Origin: Aldehydirespirator sp965204875
GTDB taxonomy: Bacteria; Actinomycetota; Acidimicrobiia; Acidimicrobiales; Aldehydirespiratoraceae
Reading direction: 5' to 3'
DNA: 64,000 nt
Assembly (NCBI GenBank): GCA_965204875.1
Contig: OZ242020.1
Location: 558,001 to 622,000 of the forward strand
The notes under the pieces were generated by a model. The model had not been told where the DNA came from. It worked only from the letters and a program-made list of their open reading frames with translations, and did not search any database. Below, piece by piece: positions 23,660 to 32,029 of the stretch. A program made the translations under genes and the position numbers. Position 1 is the stretch's first letter. The number at the start of each line of letters is the position of its first letter.

Positions 23660-25093
23660 TCACCGGGGAGGGGTCGCCGCCGGAACGTCCTCCAGAATCC
23701 TCACCCCGTCGCGGCTCGCCTCGCCGAGGAGCAGGCTGCGCTCCCCCGTCGGCCGGCGCAGGCGCGGCCCGTCGAAACGAACCCTGCGCAACCCGTCGAG
23801 CACGGCCCGCGCATCCCAGCCCTGGCTGCGCCGGCAGGCGAGCGCCCAGGAATGGACGGCCTCGTACACACCCTCGGCGGCGGCGGACACAGGCGGCGAG
23901 CAGACGCCGAAGCGCCGCGCGTACCGCTCCAGGAACTGGCGGTTCCGCGGCGTGTCCAGCCCCTGGAAATAGCCGAGGACGTTCCAGATGCCGGTTGCGT
24001 CCTCCCCGAGATGCTCCACCACGGCATCGTCGAGCAGCGGCGCGAACGTGCGGGTCGCGCTCCGCAGCCCGTGCCTGCTGAAGACGCGCTCGAACCGCAC
24101 CTGGTCGTGGCCGATGAAGCTCGAGATCACGTGGTCGGCGCCCGTGCGCTGGATCTCCTCCAGCACCGGCTCGAAGCAGCCGGATCCGACCGGCACGTAG
24201 CTCTCGCCGGCGACCGTTCCGCCGATGCGCCCCACGATCGCACGCGCCGTGTCGCCGATCGCCCTGGGCCACGAGTAGTCGTTGCCGGCCAGGTACCAGC
24301 TTTGCCCTCCCGTCTCCGCGGCAAGCCTCGGCAGTGCCAGGTGCATCTGATCGAGCGGCGTCTCGCCGAAGCGGACCAGCAGCGGGTGGCGCCTCTGCGG
24401 CTCGCTCGCGGGCGCATACAGGTAGGGGACGCCGGCAGCCACCGCCAGGGGCGCGGTCGCCGTGAAGGTGGCCGAGGAGTGCATGCCCACCACCGCGCTC
24501 AAGCCCTCGGTGCGCAGCAGGCGGCGCATGGCGACGCGGCCCACCGTGGCGTCGGTCGCGTCGTCAGCGATCATGAGATGCACCGGACGCCCGAGAACGC
24601 CGCCCTGCTCATTGATCTCATCGACCGCGAGCTCCGCACAGTTGCATGTCGAGCGGCCCAGGATCCCCGACGCCCCCGACAGCGACATCAGCAGCCCGAC
24701 CGCGATGGCGCCGTCGGCCGGCGGGCGGCCGACCAAGCCGAGCTCGGCCCCCAGGCGCTCGATCTCGGCATCGTCCAGGGTCACCCGGACCGTGACCCTC
24801 GTCCCGCCGCCGCGGTCAGGCGTGAAGAGGCACGCCACCCTGCCCAGCCAGGGCGACTCGTTGATCAGGTCGATCCGGCGGAACGGGACGACCTCGGAGA
24901 TCCGGGCCGTGCCCTCAAGACCGGGCAGGCCGCCCAGGGGGATCGTCAGCCGCACCAGGCTCCCGGCCCGGACGCTCGCGGTCTCGGATCCGAACAGCCA
25001 GCCATCGGCCGGGTCGCCCGTCCCGAACCGCATGAACGCCTCGCCGGGCGCAACGGCTAGGCGAACCTCGTTGTTCAGTACCAGCTTCCCCAT
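23660..25093 (-). CDS. Cytoplasmic START-like domain fused to a UrtA/AmiC-like binding domain
   Basis: The 477-residue product has two parts. Residues 1 to about 125 (LVLNNEVRLAVAPGEAFMRF ... RVTVRVTLDDAEIERLG) resemble an SRPBCC/START ligand-binding fold. From about residue 129 (AIAVGLLMSLSGASGILG) it is a type I periplasmic-binding protein close to UrtA/AmiC, with FGETPLDQMHLALPRLA and WYLAGNDYSWPRA. There is no signal peptide, so the binding domain is cytoplasmic, like the amide sensor AmiC. The ATG at 25093 gives the family-like start. It follows the ArsR gene by 5 bp. I infer a sensor of the imported compound or its CoA product; no such fusion is known to me. Confidence 0.75.
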   Translation of the reverse strand: MGKLVLNNEVRLAVAPGEAFMRFGTGDPADGWLFGSETASVRAGSLVRLTIPLGGLPGLEGTARISEVVPFRRIDLINESPWLGRVACLFTPDRGGGTRVTVRVTLDDAEIERLGAELGLVGRPPADGAIAVGLLMSLSGASGILGRSTCNCAELAVDEINEQGGVLGRPVHLMIADDATDATVGRVAMRRLLRTEGLSAVVGMHSSATFTATAPLAVAAGVPYLYAPASEPQRRHPLLVRFGETPLDQMHLALPRLAAETGGQSWYLAGNDYSWPRAIGDTARAIVGRIGGTVAGESYVPVGSGCFEPVLEEIQRTGADHVISSFIGHDQVRFERVFSRHGLRSATRTFAPLLDDAVVEHLGEDATGIWNVLGYFQGLDTPRNRQFLERYARRFGVCSPPVSAAAEGVYEAVHSWALACRRSQGWDARAVLDGLRRVRFDGPRLRRPTGERSLLLGEASRDGVRILEDVPAATPPR

Positions 25094-25098
25094 CGCCG

Positions 25099-25458
25099 CT
25101 ACCCAGACTCGGCCATCCTTTCGGCCGCGCCGCTCGCCTCGGAGACCGCGTTGGCCAGATCCTGCAGGGAGTGCCGGTAGACCGATGTCAGGAAGGCCAC
25201 CACCGCGTCGGCGGGACTGGCCGTCAGCGAGTAGTAGCGGTACCTGCCGGCCCGGCGCTCCGACACCAGACCCGCCAGCCGCAGCACCCGCAGGTGTCCC
25301 GAGACCGCGGTGCGGCCCACGCCCTCGGTCTGCCGCGCGATGTCCCCGGCGGTCGCCTCGCCCTCGGTGCCGATGATGCCCAGAATGGCGCGGCGGGTCG
25401 GATCCGCCAGCGCTGCGAAGATCGCGTCGCTCTCGTGGTCGGGCCCGGCGCGAGTCAT
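25099..25458 (-). CDS. ArsR-family transcriptional regulator
   Basis: This 119-residue winged-helix repressor has the ArsR/SmtB pattern AIFAALADPTRRAILGIIG, a helix-turn-helix with TAVSGHLRVLRLAGLV, and the wing RRAGRYRYYSL. No metal-binding Cys motif is visible, so it probably responds to an organic ligand or a partner protein. The ATG at 25458 overlaps the LigB stop codon by ATGA, and the stop is 5 bp before the START/binding-domain gene. Tight coupling to LigB, LigA and the fusion sensor suggests it controls this pathway, possibly through the CATGCTAA sites. Confidence 0.88.
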   Translation of the reverse strand: MTRAGPDHESDAIFAALADPTRRAILGIIGTEGEATAGDIARQTEGVGRTAVSGHLRVLRLAGLVSERRAGRYRYYSLTASPADAVVAFLTSVYRHSLQDLANAVSEASGAAERMAESG

Positions 25459-26279
25459 GTGCCGAGATCGTAGGAGGCCACGGTGCAGCCGACCGCGAAG
25501 ATCGGGATCGGCGCATAGAAGTGAACCGTGCCTTCGGCGCCGCCCGCCGCGGCGCTGGTGGCGACGAAGGTGCGTATCTCGAAGCCGCCCTGGCCTGCCT
25601 CGGCATACACGGAGGCGTCGTCGTAGTCGAGCAGGCGCTCGCGGTCGTTGCTGGCCCACCGGTCGAGAAAGTCCCTGTCCCAGGCCTCGTTGATCTTGCC
25701 GGAGTCGGGGGTGGCCGGCCAGTGGGAGATGCCGCCGGTGCCGACAAGGGCGATCCGCTCGGCGACGGCGTCCGCCGCTCGGCGCAGCGCCTCCCCGAAG
25801 GCCCAGGCCCGATGCAGCGGCGCGAGCGGCGGGCCCTGGCAGTTGATGTTGGCGGGCACGACGGGCACATCGAACCCCGGGGTGAGGAAGTGCAGCGGCA
25901 CGGCGATGCCGTGGTCGAACCGCCATTCCTCGGCGTAGGCGACATCGACTGTCTGGGCGACCTCGGCGATGAGCCGCTGCGACAGGTCCCGGTCGCCCGG
26001 CGCGCGGAACCTGCCGATGCCCAGCCAGGCCGGATCCTCGATGGGGCCGTCATAGAAGTCGGCCATGCCGATGGCGAAGCTGGGCATGTTGTCCATGAAG
26101 AAGTTGGCGAAGTGCTCGGCCGCGACCACCAGCAGCGCCTCGGCCCCGCTCGCCTCGATGTCCTGCCTCATGCCGTCGTAGGCCGCATAGAAGGCGTCCC
26201 GCACCGCCGGGTCGGCCTGGTCGGCACGACCGGTGATGCCGGGGGCGTGGCTGGCGCATCCCGCGTACACGAGCGTCAC
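25455..26279 (-). CDS. Class III extradiol ring-cleavage dioxygenase, LigB-like catalytic subunit
   Basis: The enzyme is predicted to split the ring of a catechol-type compound next to the hydroxyls using non-heme Fe(II). The 274-residue protein starts VTLVYAGCASHAPGITG, with the metal-ligand His of SHAPG. EHFANFFMDNMPSFAIG and FDHGIAVPLHFLTPG carry the other family His residues. GTG at 26279 gives a family-like N-terminus and overlaps the LigA-like stop codon (26276-26278). It is close to protocatechuate 4,5-dioxygenase beta subunits and gallate-type enzymes; the exact catechol is not known. A LigA-like subunit precedes it and a semialdehyde dehydrogenase is two genes upstream. Confidence 0.87.
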   Translation of the reverse strand: MTLVYAGCASHAPGITGRADQADPAVRDAFYAAYDGMRQDIEASGAEALLVVAAEHFANFFMDNMPSFAIGMADFYDGPIEDPAWLGIGRFRAPGDRDLSQRLIAEVAQTVDVAYAEEWRFDHGIAVPLHFLTPGFDVPVVPANINCQGPPLAPLHRAWAFGEALRRAADAVAERIALVGTGGISHWPATPDSGKINEAWDRDFLDRWASNDRERLLDYDDASVYAEAGQGGFEIRTFVATSAAAGGAEGTVHFYAPIPIFAVGCTVASYDLGT

Positions 26280-26665
26280 CGCTGCACCCCCGCACAGCCC
26301 GCCGTGACGCCGCCGCCCGCCGATGCGCCGCCGCATCCGGGAGGGCCCGGCGGCTGCACCCCCGCACAGCCGGTCATCGCGTAGACGCCGGCGCGCACCG
26401 GGCCGTGCTCGGCGACGCCGTCGCGCATCCGCTGAAGGTAGTCGGCCCAGGCGATCTGGTGGAAGGCGGCGAAGTGCATGAGGATCTGGCCGTTCACGCC
26501 CAGCACGTAGAGCAGACCGATGTCGGGCTTTGTCAGGGCCTCGATCTCGGAGCCGGTCAGCTCATAGCCGGCCAGCGTCGCCGCCGGGTCGTCACGGTAG
26601 GCCTGCTGCATGGCGGGATCGCGGTTGAGCCGGTAGAGGAACTTCTGCGCGTAGTAGAGGCTCAT
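26276..26665 (-). CDS. LigA-like subunit of the extradiol dioxygenase
   Basis: LigA subunits cap the active site of LigAB-type dioxygenases. This 129-residue protein reads MSLYYAQKFLYRLNRDPAMQ, then FRDDPAA-like YRDDPAATLAGYELTGSEIE, and LLYVLGVNGQILMHFAAFHQ, all LigA-like. The C-terminus (GCAGVQPPGPPGCGG and again GCAGVQR) is an in-frame product of the 72-bp duplication at 26281-26371 and has no family counterpart. ATG at 26665 was chosen because homology starts there. Together with LigB it should form the active enzyme. Confidence 0.85.
   Translation of the reverse strand: MSLYYAQKFLYRLNRDPAMQQAYRDDPAATLAGYELTGSEIEALTKPDIGLLYVLGVNGQILMHFAAFHQIAWADYLQRMRDGVAEHGPVRAGVYAMTGCAGVQPPGPPGCGGASAGGGVTAGCAGVQR
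26281..26371. repeat. 72-bp in-frame tandem duplication at the end of the LigA-like gene
   Basis: GCTGCACCCCCGCACAGCC occurs at 26281-26299 and 26353-26371, 72 bp apart (24 codons). It encodes the repeated GCAGVQ motif of the LigA C-terminal extension and lies against the LigB start codon. Confidence 0.85.
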
Positions 26666-26672
26666 CTCGGAC

Positions 26673-28199
26673 TCAACCGCCCAGTCTCGGGATGGGGTGG
26701 TCGCCCAGAGCCACCGCGATGTTCTTGGTCTCCGTGTAGAAGTCGAAGCTCCAGTCGCCCCCGTCCCGGCCGATGCCGCTGGCCTTGGTTCCACCGAAGG
26801 GTGTGGGCAGATGGCGGACGTTCTGGCTGTTCACCCAGACCATTCCCACATCGAGGGCGTGCGCCACGCGGTGGGCGCGTCCCGCCTCGCTCGTCCAGAG
26901 GTAGGCCGCCAGACCGTAGTCGGTGTCGTTGGCAAGGTCGACGGCCTCGGCCTCGCCGGCGAACGGCAGCGCGGTGAGCACCGGGCCGAAAACCTCCTCA
27001 CGGGCTATCCGCATCTCCGGCGTGGCGCCGGTAACCAGTGTGGGCACCGTCCAGTTGCCGGCCGGCGGGGCAGCCGCGAACGGTGTTCCCTCGATGACTG
27101 TGGCGCCCTGCGACCGCGCGACATCGAGGCAGGAGCTCACTTTCTGGCAGTGGAGCGGATGTATGAGCGGGCCGATCACCGCCTGGGGATCCAGAGGGTG
27201 TCCCACGGGCACGGCCTTCATCCGCTCGGCCACGCGGGCGCAGAACCGGTCGTGAATCCTCTCCTGCACGAGCAGCCTGCTGGAACTGGTGCAGCGCTGC
27301 CCGTTCAGGCTGTAGATCATGAATATCACCGCGTCTAGTGCCCGTTCGAGGTTGCAATCATCGAAGACGATCACCGGGTTCTTGCCGCCCAGCTCGAAGT
27401 GAACCCGCTTCAGCGTCGCCGCGGACTGGGCTTGGATGGCCGAGCCTGTCGCCGACTCGCCGACGAAGGCGATGGCCCTTATCGAGGGATGCTCGGTGAC
27501 GGCCCTCCCGGCGCGCTCGCCGGTGCCGTGGACCACGTTGAGCACTCCCGGAGGCAGCCCGGCGCCCGCGCAAATCTCAGCCAGAAGGTTCGCCGAGACG
27601 GGACTCCACTCGGCCGGCTTGTGAACCACGGTGCAGCCCGCTGCCAGCGCCGGGGCGATCTTCCAGGTGCTGAGCATGAACGGGGTGTTCCACGGCGTGA
27701 TCACACCCACCGGGCCGATGGCGTGGCGCGTGGTGTAGTTCAGGTGGTGGGCGGTCGGCAGTGACAGCCCGTCGGCGATCGCCGGGGCCCGGTCGGCGAA
27801 GAAACGGAAGTTCTCGGCGCCGCGCAGCGCGGCCGACGACATGAACCGCATGGTCTGGCCTGCGTCGATGCACTCGGCCACCGCGATCTCGTGGGCTCGC
27901 CGCTCGATCCGCCCGGCGATCTCGTGCATGATGCGCTTGCGCTCGGCCGCGGGCGTGGCCCGCCAGGGCTCGAACGCCGCATATGCGGCCCGCGCCGCCG
28001 CGTCCACCTCCTCGACCCCGCCGGACGCCACCTCGCACAGCACCGACCCATCGACCGGCGAGGCATCGACGAACGTCTCGCCTGAGGCGCTCAGCACCGC
28101 CTCGCCACCGATCAGATGGGGCAGCGGCGCGGCAGCGAGACGTCCGGTGAGAGCGCGCGCCACCGCCACGCTCTCCTCGAAGGAGTGCGCGCCGCCCAT
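26673..28199 (-). CDS. 2-hydroxymuconic/carboxymethyl-hydroxymuconic semialdehyde dehydrogenase-like
   Basis: This aldehyde dehydrogenase (508 residues from ATG 28199) resembles enzymes that oxidise the ring-opened semialdehyde of meta-cleavage pathways. It has VITPWNTPFMLSTWKIAPAL, FVGESATGSAIQ, FELGGKNPVIVFDDC and the catalytic Cys in NGQRCTSSSRLLVQE, typical of the HpaE/DmpC branch. It ends PFGGTKASGIGRDGGDWSFD. ATG at 28199 is overlapped by the leader ORF stop codon (TGATG); an ATG four codons earlier exists. It lies 7 bp upstream of the LigA-like gene, so the ring-cleavage and dehydrogenase genes form one operon. Confidence 0.88.
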   Translation of the reverse strand: MGGAHSFEESVAVARALTGRLAAAPLPHLIGGEAVLSASGETFVDASPVDGSVLCEVASGGVEEVDAAARAAYAAFEPWRATPAAERKRIMHEIAGRIERRAHEIAVAECIDAGQTMRFMSSAALRGAENFRFFADRAPAIADGLSLPTAHHLNYTTRHAIGPVGVITPWNTPFMLSTWKIAPALAAGCTVVHKPAEWSPVSANLLAEICAGAGLPPGVLNVVHGTGERAGRAVTEHPSIRAIAFVGESATGSAIQAQSAATLKRVHFELGGKNPVIVFDDCNLERALDAVIFMIYSLNGQRCTSSSRLLVQERIHDRFCARVAERMKAVPVGHPLDPQAVIGPLIHPLHCQKVSSCLDVARSQGATVIEGTPFAAAPPAGNWTVPTLVTGATPEMRIAREEVFGPVLTALPFAGEAEAVDLANDTDYGLAAYLWTSEAGRAHRVAHALDVGMVWVNSQNVRHLPTPFGGTKASGIGRDGGDWSFDFYTETKNIAVALGDHPIPRLGG

Positions 28200-28300
28200 C
28201 AGCGCCGGCAAGCCATGCGCTGCGGGCCGGCCAGGTAGCGCATGCCGGCCAGGTAGCGCAGTCCGACCGGGAACGTGGGCGCCCGGACGGTCGGGATCAT
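28199..28300 (-). CDS. 33-residue leader ORF coupled to the semialdehyde dehydrogenase
   Basis: An ATG at 28300 opens MIPTVRAPTFPVGLRYLAGM and a 15-bp duplication gives a second RYLAG. The stop codon TGA (28201-28199) overlaps the dehydrogenase ATG in TGATG. A purine-rich AGGGG-containing stretch precedes it, and a shared promoter island lies about 30-60 bp upstream. It may be a translational coupler or the remnant of a gene start. No family is recognised. Confidence 0.45.
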   Translation of the reverse strand: MIPTVRAPTFPVGLRYLAGMRYLAGPQRMACRR

Positions 28301-28330
28301 CGCATCAGCCCCTGCCTGCCATCTGTAGAC

Positions 28331-28360
28331 GTGCTGATCGATATGTTAGCATGTGCTGAC
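28331..28360. promoter_or_regulatory. Divergent promoter/operator island
   Basis: An A+T-rich stretch with ATATGTTAGCATGTGCTGA lies between the dehydrogenase operon and the hydratase gene. Its core TTAGCATG also occurs at the palindrome before the binding-protein gene (near 23625-23632). Shared sites before both transcription units suggest one regulator for transport and ring cleavage. Confidence 0.5.
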
Positions 28361-28378
28361 CTACTGAAACGAGACAGA

Positions 28379-29299
28379 TTGAGTACCGCCGCCGAGGCGT
28401 CCGGCTTCCTGACCGATCAGCAGGCAGCGACCGAGGCCGCCCTGCTCGACCGGGCCGAGATCGAAGCGATCCAGGTGCGCCAGACCACGACGGTCTACCC
28501 GTCCATGACCATCGCAGACGCCTACCGGGTACAGGCGGCATGGCTCGAGCGCAAGCTCGGCCGGGGGGAGCGGCTGGTGGGACACAAGATCGGGCTCACG
28601 TCGCGGGCGATGCAGGCGGCCATGCACATCGACACTCCCGACTCCGGCTTCCTCACCGACCGCATGGTCATCGAGTCCGGCACCGTCGTCGACGCGGCCC
28701 GCCTCTGTGATCCCAAGGTGGAGGTTGAGCTGGCGTTCATGCTGGCCCGTGACCTGGCGGGCCCCGGCCTGAGCATTGACGACGTGCTCGACGCCACCGA
28801 GTACGTCACGCCTGCGGCCGAGCTGCTGGCCGCCCGCTCCCACAGGCGCGACCCCGGCACGGGACGCACCCGCACGGTGGTCGACACCATCTCCGACAAC
28901 GCCGCCAACGCGGGCATCCTCTGCGGCGGCCGCCGGGCAGGCCCGCGCCAGGTCGACCTGCGCTGGATCGGGGCGCTCGCCTACCGCAACGGGGTCATCG
29001 AGGAGACCGGGCTCGCGGCCGGCGTGCTGGGTCACCCCGCCTCGGGGATCGCCTGGCTGGCGCAGCGTTGCGCCGCGCAGGGCGTGGTCCTGCGCGCCGG
29101 GCAGATCATCCTGGCCGGCTCGTTCACGCGGCCCATCGACGTGCGCCCCGGCGACGTGTTCCGCTTCGATTTCGGTTCCCTGGGCGACTTCGGCCTGAAG
29201 TTCGCCGACACTGCCAAGCCTGCCGAGCCCACCGAACCCGCCGACCCCGCGGAGACCGCCGAGCCCGCCGAGTCCGAGCCAGATCCGGCCGGGTCCTAG
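28379..29299 (+). CDS. 2-keto-4-pentenoate hydratase / 2-oxo-hept-4-ene-1,7-dioate hydratase family
   Basis: The enzyme is predicted to hydrate (or decarboxylate) a 2-hydroxy-dienoate formed after ring cleavage and oxidation. It contains YRVQAAWLERKLGRGERLVG, HKIGLTSRAMQAAM, DPKVEVELAFMLARDL (metal-binding Glu residues) and FRFDFGSLGDFGLKF. The last 25 residues are Pro/Ala/Glu repeats (PAEPTEPADPAETAEPA) outside the fold. The start is uncertain: the frame is open from GTG 28331, but that codon lies in the promoter island, so I took TTG 28379 (LSTAAEASGF). It is 2 bp upstream of the P450 gene. Confidence 0.82.
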   Translation: MSTAAEASGFLTDQQAATEAALLDRAEIEAIQVRQTTTVYPSMTIADAYRVQAAWLERKLGRGERLVGHKIGLTSRAMQAAMHIDTPDSGFLTDRMVIESGTVVDAARLCDPKVEVELAFMLARDLAGPGLSIDDVLDATEYVTPAAELLAARSHRRDPGTGRTRTVVDTISDNAANAGILCGGRRAGPRQVDLRWIGALAYRNGVIEETGLAAGVLGHPASGIAWLAQRCAAQGVVLRAGQIILAGSFTRPIDVRPGDVFRFDFGSLGDFGLKFADTAKPAEPTEPADPAETAEPAESEPDPAGS

Positions 29300-29301
29300 A
29301 G

Positions 29302-30585
29302 ATGGCCGCCAACGAGTACCACAGGCAGCCCGCCGGTGTGCCTCCCCCGCCGGACGGGTGCCCGGTTCACACCCGCTGGACCCCGCTCAGCGACGACTAT
29401 CTGGCCGACCCCTACCCCATCGCCGCCGAGCTGGCCGGTCGGCACCCCGTGTTCTACGCAGCCGAGCTGGGCTGCCTGGTGCTCACCGACATGGCCGACA
29501 TCGAGGCGGTGTTCAAGGATCACGAGACCTTCGCCTCGGTGAACGTGCAGGATCCGGTGTTCCCGCTGGCCCCGCAGGCCCAGGCCATCCTCGCCGCCCC
29601 CGACTTCAACCCGGTGGCCGTGATGTCCAACCGCTCCGAGCCCGACCACGGGCGCATCCGCCAGTACACGCGGCAGGGGTTCTCCAACAGGCGCATCGGG
29701 ACCCTGGAGCCGTACATCCGGCAGCGAAGCCACGAGCTGATCGACGCCATGGTCGCTGCGGGCCCGCCCGCCGAGTTCGTCGAGGCGTTCGCCTTCCCGC
29801 TGCCCGGCGAGACGATCTTCCGGTTCATCGGCTTCCCGGAGAGCGACGATGCGATGCTCAAGGGCTGGTGCGGGGATCGCAAGGCCTTCTCCTGGGGCCG
29901 TCCCACCGCCGAGGAACAGACCGAGATCGCCGAGCACATGCTGGCCTACTGGCGCTACTGCCGGGATTTCGTGGCATCCAAGCGCGCCGACAGGGGCCAC
30001 GACCTGGCTTCGGAGCTCATCGACGCCCACGAGGCCAACCCCGATGACCTGAGCTACCGGGAAGTCGAGTCGATCATCTACGGCCTCTCCTTCGCCGGGC
30101 ACGAGGCCGTGACCGCGCTCATCTGCAACGCGCTCGTCTGCCTGCTGCCGCGCCGCGAGGCGTGGCGGCAGGTCTGCGGGGATCCGAAGCTGATCCCGAA
30201 CGCCGTGGAGGAGGTCCTGCGGTTCAACTCCAGCCAGATCTCCTGGCGGCGCGTCACCACCCGGGACACCCGTATCGGCGGACTCGACGTGCCCGCCGGC
30301 ACCGCGATCTTCTTGAACTTCGCCTCCGCCAACCGTCAAGGCGACATCTGGGCGGACCCCGACAGCTTCGACATCCACCGCCCGAATGCCGGCAGGCACA
30401 TCTCCTTCGGCAAGGGCATCCACTATTGCCTGGGCGCCAAGTTCGCCAAGTTCGAGACCCAGACGGTGATAAAGATCATCTCGCAGCGACTCCCCTCCCT
30501 GCGCCTGGCGGAGCACCAAGACTTGGACTACTTCCCCAACATCACCTTCCGCGGCCCCACAGAGATGCAGGTCGCCTGGGACTGA
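29302..30585 (+). CDS. Cytochrome P450
   Basis: The 427-residue P450 carries the heme-binding loop ISFGKGIHYCLGAKFAKFET, the ExxR-type helix AVEEVLRFNSS and an I-helix with LSFAGHEAVTA. The usual acid-Thr pair (AGxDT) appears as GHEAV, so the oxygen-activating Thr seems replaced. It begins two bases after the hydratase stop codon and is surely co-transcribed. In this setting it may hydroxylate or O-demethylate an aromatic substrate before ring cleavage, but its substrate is not known. No ferredoxin or reductase gene is adjacent. Confidence 0.9.
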   Translation: MAANEYHRQPAGVPPPPDGCPVHTRWTPLSDDYLADPYPIAAELAGRHPVFYAAELGCLVLTDMADIEAVFKDHETFASVNVQDPVFPLAPQAQAILAAPDFNPVAVMSNRSEPDHGRIRQYTRQGFSNRRIGTLEPYIRQRSHELIDAMVAAGPPAEFVEAFAFPLPGETIFRFIGFPESDDAMLKGWCGDRKAFSWGRPTAEEQTEIAEHMLAYWRYCRDFVASKRADRGHDLASELIDAHEANPDDLSYREVESIIYGLSFAGHEAVTALICNALVCLLPRREAWRQVCGDPKLIPNAVEEVLRFNSSQISWRRVTTRDTRIGGLDVPAGTAIFLNFASANRQGDIWADPDSFDIHRPNAGRHISFGKGIHYCLGAKFAKFETQTVIKIISQRLPSLRLAEHQDLDYFPNITFRGPTEMQVAWD

Positions 30586-30676
30586 CGGCGGTCGCGCTTG
30601 CGGTTTCTCTGGCTCACAGGTGTTGGCGACGCCAGCACTACCATTTAGCCGACCACGACCCTCCCAAGGAGTCCTC

Positions 30677-31879
30677 ATGCCTGAAGCCGTCATCGTTGCC
30701 GCCGCCCGCACCCCCATCGGCCGGGCGGTGAAGGGTTCGCTCACCGAGGCTCGACCCGACGACATGTCCTCGTTCATCATCAGCGATGTGCTGTCGCGGG
30801 TGCCGGGACTCGAGCCCGCGGATGTGGAGGACGTGATGTGGGGCATCGGCCAGCCCGGGGGCGAGGGCGGCTACAACATCGCCCGGGTCGCCTCGATCCT
30901 CGCCGGCGTCAACGCCCCCGGCGTGACCGTCAACCGCTACTGCTCGTCATCGCTGCAGACGATCCGCATGGCCGCGCACGCCATCAAGTCCGGCGAGGGC
31001 GACTGCTTCGTGGCCGGCGGCGTCGAGACCGTGTCGCGCTACGCCAACGGCAGCGCCGACAGCGGCCCCCACAACGGCGAGTTCGCCGAGGCCGAGCGCC
31101 GCACCGCTGAGCGCTCCGGCGCCGGCGCAGACACCTGGGCGCCGCCGCAGGGCCTGCCCGACATCTACATCGCCATGGGCCAGACAGCCGAGAACGTGGC
31201 CCAGATGAGGGGCGTCTCGCGCCAGGCCCAGGACGAGTGGGGCGTCCTGTCGCAGAACCGGGCCGAGGCCGCGCTCAACCGCGGCTTCTTCGAGCGCGAG
31301 ATCACCCCGTACCCGCTGGCCGGCGGCGCCGAGGTCAGCCGCGACGACGGCATCCGCGAGGGCACCACCATCGAGGGCGTCTCGCAGCTGCGCCCGGTGT
31401 TCCGCCCCGACGGCACGGTGACCGCCGGAAACTGCTGCCCCCTCAACGACGGAGCCGCCGCGGTGGTGGTGATGTCCGCCGGCAAGGCGGCGGCCGTCGG
31501 CGCCAAGCCGCTGGCGAGGATCGTGTCCACCGGGGTCTCGGCGCTGCACCCCGAGATCATGGGCCTCGGCCCCGTGGACGCCTGCCGCCAGGCCCTGGGC
31601 CGTGCCGGGATGACCATCGACGACATCGACCATGTGGAGATCAACGAGGCCTTCGCCGCCCAGGTGCTGCCTTCGGCGGACGAGCTGGGCATCGACTACG
31701 ACAAGCTCAACCCCAACGGCGGGTCCATCGCCCTGGGCCATCCCTTCGGCATGACCGGCTCGCGCATCATGTGCACGCTGCTCAACGGCCTGGAGGACGC
31801 GGACACCACCATCGGCCTCGAATCGATGTGCGTCGGCGGGGGCCAGGGCATGGCCATGATCGTCGAGCGCCTCAACTAG
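30677..31879 (+). CDS. Acetyl-CoA acetyltransferase (thiolase)
   Basis: This 400-residue thiolase has the acyl-binding Cys in VNRYCSSSLQTI (Cys89), NEAFAAQVLPSADELG, the His in NPNGGSIALGHPFGMTG, and the second active-site Cys in LESMCVGGGQGMAMI. It cleaves or forms 3-ketoacyl-CoA. AAGGAG lies 7 bp before ATG 30677, and the frame from 30620 is longer only by non-family residues. Located after the P450 gene on the same strand, it may finish the same degradative route by cutting a ketoacyl-CoA, or serve fatty acid oxidation. Confidence 0.92.
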   Translation: MPEAVIVAAARTPIGRAVKGSLTEARPDDMSSFIISDVLSRVPGLEPADVEDVMWGIGQPGGEGGYNIARVASILAGVNAPGVTVNRYCSSSLQTIRMAAHAIKSGEGDCFVAGGVETVSRYANGSADSGPHNGEFAEAERRTAERSGAGADTWAPPQGLPDIYIAMGQTAENVAQMRGVSRQAQDEWGVLSQNRAEAALNRGFFEREITPYPLAGGAEVSRDDGIREGTTIEGVSQLRPVFRPDGTVTAGNCCPLNDGAAAVVVMSAGKAAAVGAKPLARIVSTGVSALHPEIMGLGPVDACRQALGRAGMTIDDIDHVEINEAFAAQVLPSADELGIDYDKLNPNGGSIALGHPFGMTGSRIMCTLLNGLEDADTTIGLESMCVGGGQGMAMIVERLN

Positions 31880-32029
31880 CCGGGCATCTCAACCTGCGGC
31901 ACCCGGCAGGACACCCGAGCGCACGGGGCGGGCAGCGCAGCCGAGCGGAACTCCAAGCGGGGAACGCGGCGCGGCCGAGGCCCTCGGCAGGAGCGTCCGG
32001 CTAGACCTGTGCCCTGGCCCTGCGGTGCC

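Noticed and set aside
25099..25926. 275-codon minus frame running from LigB into the ArsR gene
   Set aside because: Only the part from ATG 25458 is ArsR-like; the rest is an alternate frame of LigB.
23660..26053. 797-codon frame extending the START/binding-domain gene upstream
   Set aside because: The first 300-odd codons are an alternate frame of LigB and ArsR genes, with no family-like sequence before MGKLVLNNEV.
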